The notes under the pieces were generated by a model. It was given only the letters and a program-made list of their open reading frames with translations, ran no database searches and was not told where the DNA came from. Positions 62,736-64,000 of a DNA stretch of 64,000 bases are shown one piece after another; position 1 is the stretch's first letter; every line of letters starts with the position of its first letter. The translations under genes and the position numbers were made by a program. This DNA is from Caulobacter sp. Lineage in GTDB: Bacteria; Pseudomonadota; Alphaproteobacteria; Caulobacterales; Caulobacteraceae. Where the stretch lies: NCBI RefSeq assembly GCF_017744445.1, contig NZ_JAGIBH010000006.1, positions 374,071-438,070 of the forward strand, given 5' to 3'.

Positions 62736-64000
62736 TCAGACGATCAGGGTCAGCGGCTCTTCGATCAGCGGCTTGAAGGCCGCCAGGAACTTGGCGCCGA
62801 CCGAGCCGTCGACCACGCGGTGATCGCAGGTCAGGGTCACGGTCATGACCGTGGCGACCTTGATCTCGCCGTTCTTGACGACCGGACGCTGCTCGCCCGC
62901 GCCAACGCTCATGATCGCGCCTTGCGGCTCGTTGATGATCGAAGCGAACGACTTGATGCCGAACATGCCTAGATTGCTGATCGAGAAGGTGCCGCCCTGG
63001 AATTCCTCGGGCTTCAGCTTCTTGTCCTTGGCGCGCTGGGCCAGGTCCTTCATCTCGGCCGAGATCTGGGCCAGGCCCTTGGTTTCGGCCTTGCGGATGA
63101 TCGGGGTGATCAGGCCGCCTTCGACGGCCACGGCCACCGCGATGTCGGCGTTGTGGTGCATCGCGATGCCTTCCGGCGTGTACGAGGCGTTGGCTTCCGG
63201 CACCTGCTTCAGGGCCACGGCGGCGGCCTTGATGACGATGTCGTTGACCGAGACCTTCACGCCCTGCTTCTCAAGCAGACCGTTGATCTTGGCGCGCGCC
63301 GCCAGCAGCGCGTCGATCTCGAGATCGATCTGCAGCGGGAAGTGCGGCACGTCGCGGAAGCTTTCCGTCATGCGGCGCGCGATGGTCTTGCGCATGCCGT
63401 CCAACGGGATCAGGTCGTACGAGCCGGCCGGGATGCCCATCTGCTCCAGCGACTGGACCTGACGCGGCGCGGCGGCGGCCGGAGCGGCAGCGGCGGGCGC
63501 AGCGCTCGGAGCGGCCTTGGCGGCCGGAGCGCCCGACTTGGCGGCTTCGACGTCGGACTTGATGACGCGGCCGTGCGGGCCGGTGCCCTTGATACCTTTC
63601 AGGTCCAGGCCGGCGGCCGAGGCCAGGCGGCGGGCCAGCGGCGAAGCGAAGACGCGCGAGCCGTCAGCCGCGACCGGAGCGGCTGGCGCGGGAGCCGCCG
63701 GGGCAGCCGCGGCCGGAGCCGGCACAGCGGCGGCAGCCTTCGGCGCTTCGGCCTTCGGAGCCGGCGCGGGGCTTTCGCCCTCGCCCGCCAGCTTGGCGAT
63801 CAGGGCGTTGACCTTGACGTTCTCGGTGCCGGCGTCGACCAGGATGGCTTCCACCACGCCTTCATCGACGGCTTCGACTTCCATCGTCGCCTTGTCGGTC
63901 TCGATCTCGGCGATCACGTCGCCGGCCTTGACGGTGTCGCCGACCTTGACGTGCCACTTGGCGAGGGTTCCCTCCTCCATGGTGGGCGACAGGGCGGGCA
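62736..64000 (-). CDS. pdhC: PdhC (AceF), dihydrolipoamide acetyltransferase of pyruvate dehydrogenase (N-terminus cut by window edge)
   Basis: About 421 residues are visible; only about the first seven, by family comparison, lie beyond the edge. Order: one lipoyl domain with the lipoyl-Lys motif [11 protein letters not shown], an Ala/Pro-rich flexible linker, a peripheral-subunit-binding domain ([18 protein letters not shown]), a second Ala/Pro linker and the catalytic domain ending with the active-site [14 protein letters not shown]. It transfers acetyl groups to CoA and is the core of the complex; the lipoyl group is made by LipA, encoded at 55050-56027. Confidence 0.96.
   Translation of the reverse strand, partial: PALSPTMEEGTLAKWHVKVGDTVKAGDVIAEIETDKATMEVEAVDEGVVEAILVDAGTENVKVNALIAKLAGEGESPAPAPKAEAPKAAAAVPAPAAAAPAAPAPAAPVAADGSRVFASPLARRLASAAGLDLKGIKGTGPHGRVIKSDVEAAKSGAPAAKAAPSAAPAAAAPAAAAPRQVQSLEQMGIPAGSYDLIPLDGMRKTIARRMTESFRDVPHFPLQIDLEIDALLAARAKINGLLEKQGVKVSVNDIVIKAAAVALKQVPEANASYTPEGIAMHHNADIAVAVAVEGGLITPIIRKAETKGLAQISAEMKDLAQRAKDKKLKPEEFQGGTFSISNLGMFGIKSFASIINEPQGAIMSVGAGEQRPVVKNGEIKVATVMTVTLTCDHRVVDGSVGAKFLAAFKPLIEEPLTLIV

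Overview
The window is a 64 kb piece of a GC-rich alphaproteobacterial chromosome. It is most probably Caulobacter or a very close relative. The pointers are dense gene packing with ATGA/GTGA overlaps, large TonB-dependent receptors (TBDRs) with LacI/IclR regulators, the order dusB-ntrB-ntrC-ntrY-ntrX-dat-hfq-hflX, fused ispDF, alpha-type lpdA/lipA/pdhC genes, and an NtrC without the GAFTGA loop. All gene calls come from reading translations, motifs and context; no database search was possible.

Layout. (1) 1-8.0 kb: a high-affinity K+ uptake operon kdpA (5' end outside the window), kdpB, a 30-codon membrane micro-ORF, a TorF-type outer-membrane porin, kdpC, kdpD and kdpE. (2) 8.0-25.9 kb: a carbohydrate-scavenging region with two TBDRs, two paralogous IclR regulators, two LacI regulators with visible palindromic operators, a TBDR/flavin-dependent halogenase/GH3/GH30 run on the minus strand, an alginate-lyase-family enzyme, and a scar at 11.9-12.3 kb holding remnants of two genes (DUF885-like and TehA/SLAC1-like). 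(3) 25.9-37.5 kb: a ten-gene minus-strand cobalamin uptake and late-biosynthesis operon (btuB, cobC, btuF, btuC, btuD, cbiB, cobQ, cobT, cobS, Tyr-phosphatase-like) behind a cobalamin riboswitch at about 36.8-36.97 kb, with cobU divergent on the plus strand. (4) 37.5-41.9 kb: small proteins, a strong intrinsic terminator, a 600 bp hairpin-rich stretch without a convincing gene, then an MFS symporter, mazG and an alpha/beta hydrolase with overlapping ends. (5) 41.8-51.7 kb: the nitrogen two-component array with hfq and hflX, all on the minus strand. (6) 51.8-64 kb: housekeeping genes ispDF, cinA-type amidase, FUSC protein, RatA/COQ10-like, lipA, a lipoprotein hydrolase, an acyl-CoA/ACP-ligase-like protein, DoxX, DUF6880-like, lpdA, glutathione peroxidase and pdhC (cut at the right edge).

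How the genes fit together: the kdp operon joins an inner-membrane K+ pump to an outer-membrane channel in one transcription unit. The sugar region shows outer-membrane uptake, exported glycosidases and local repressors typical of oligotrophic TBDR users. The cobalamin operon imports corrinoids and finishes them (amidation, aminopropanol attachment, lower-ligand assembly) but has no corrin-ring genes in view. Five of the seven convergent gene pairs end with exactly 4-nt overlapping stop codons, so there is no room for intrinsic terminators there.
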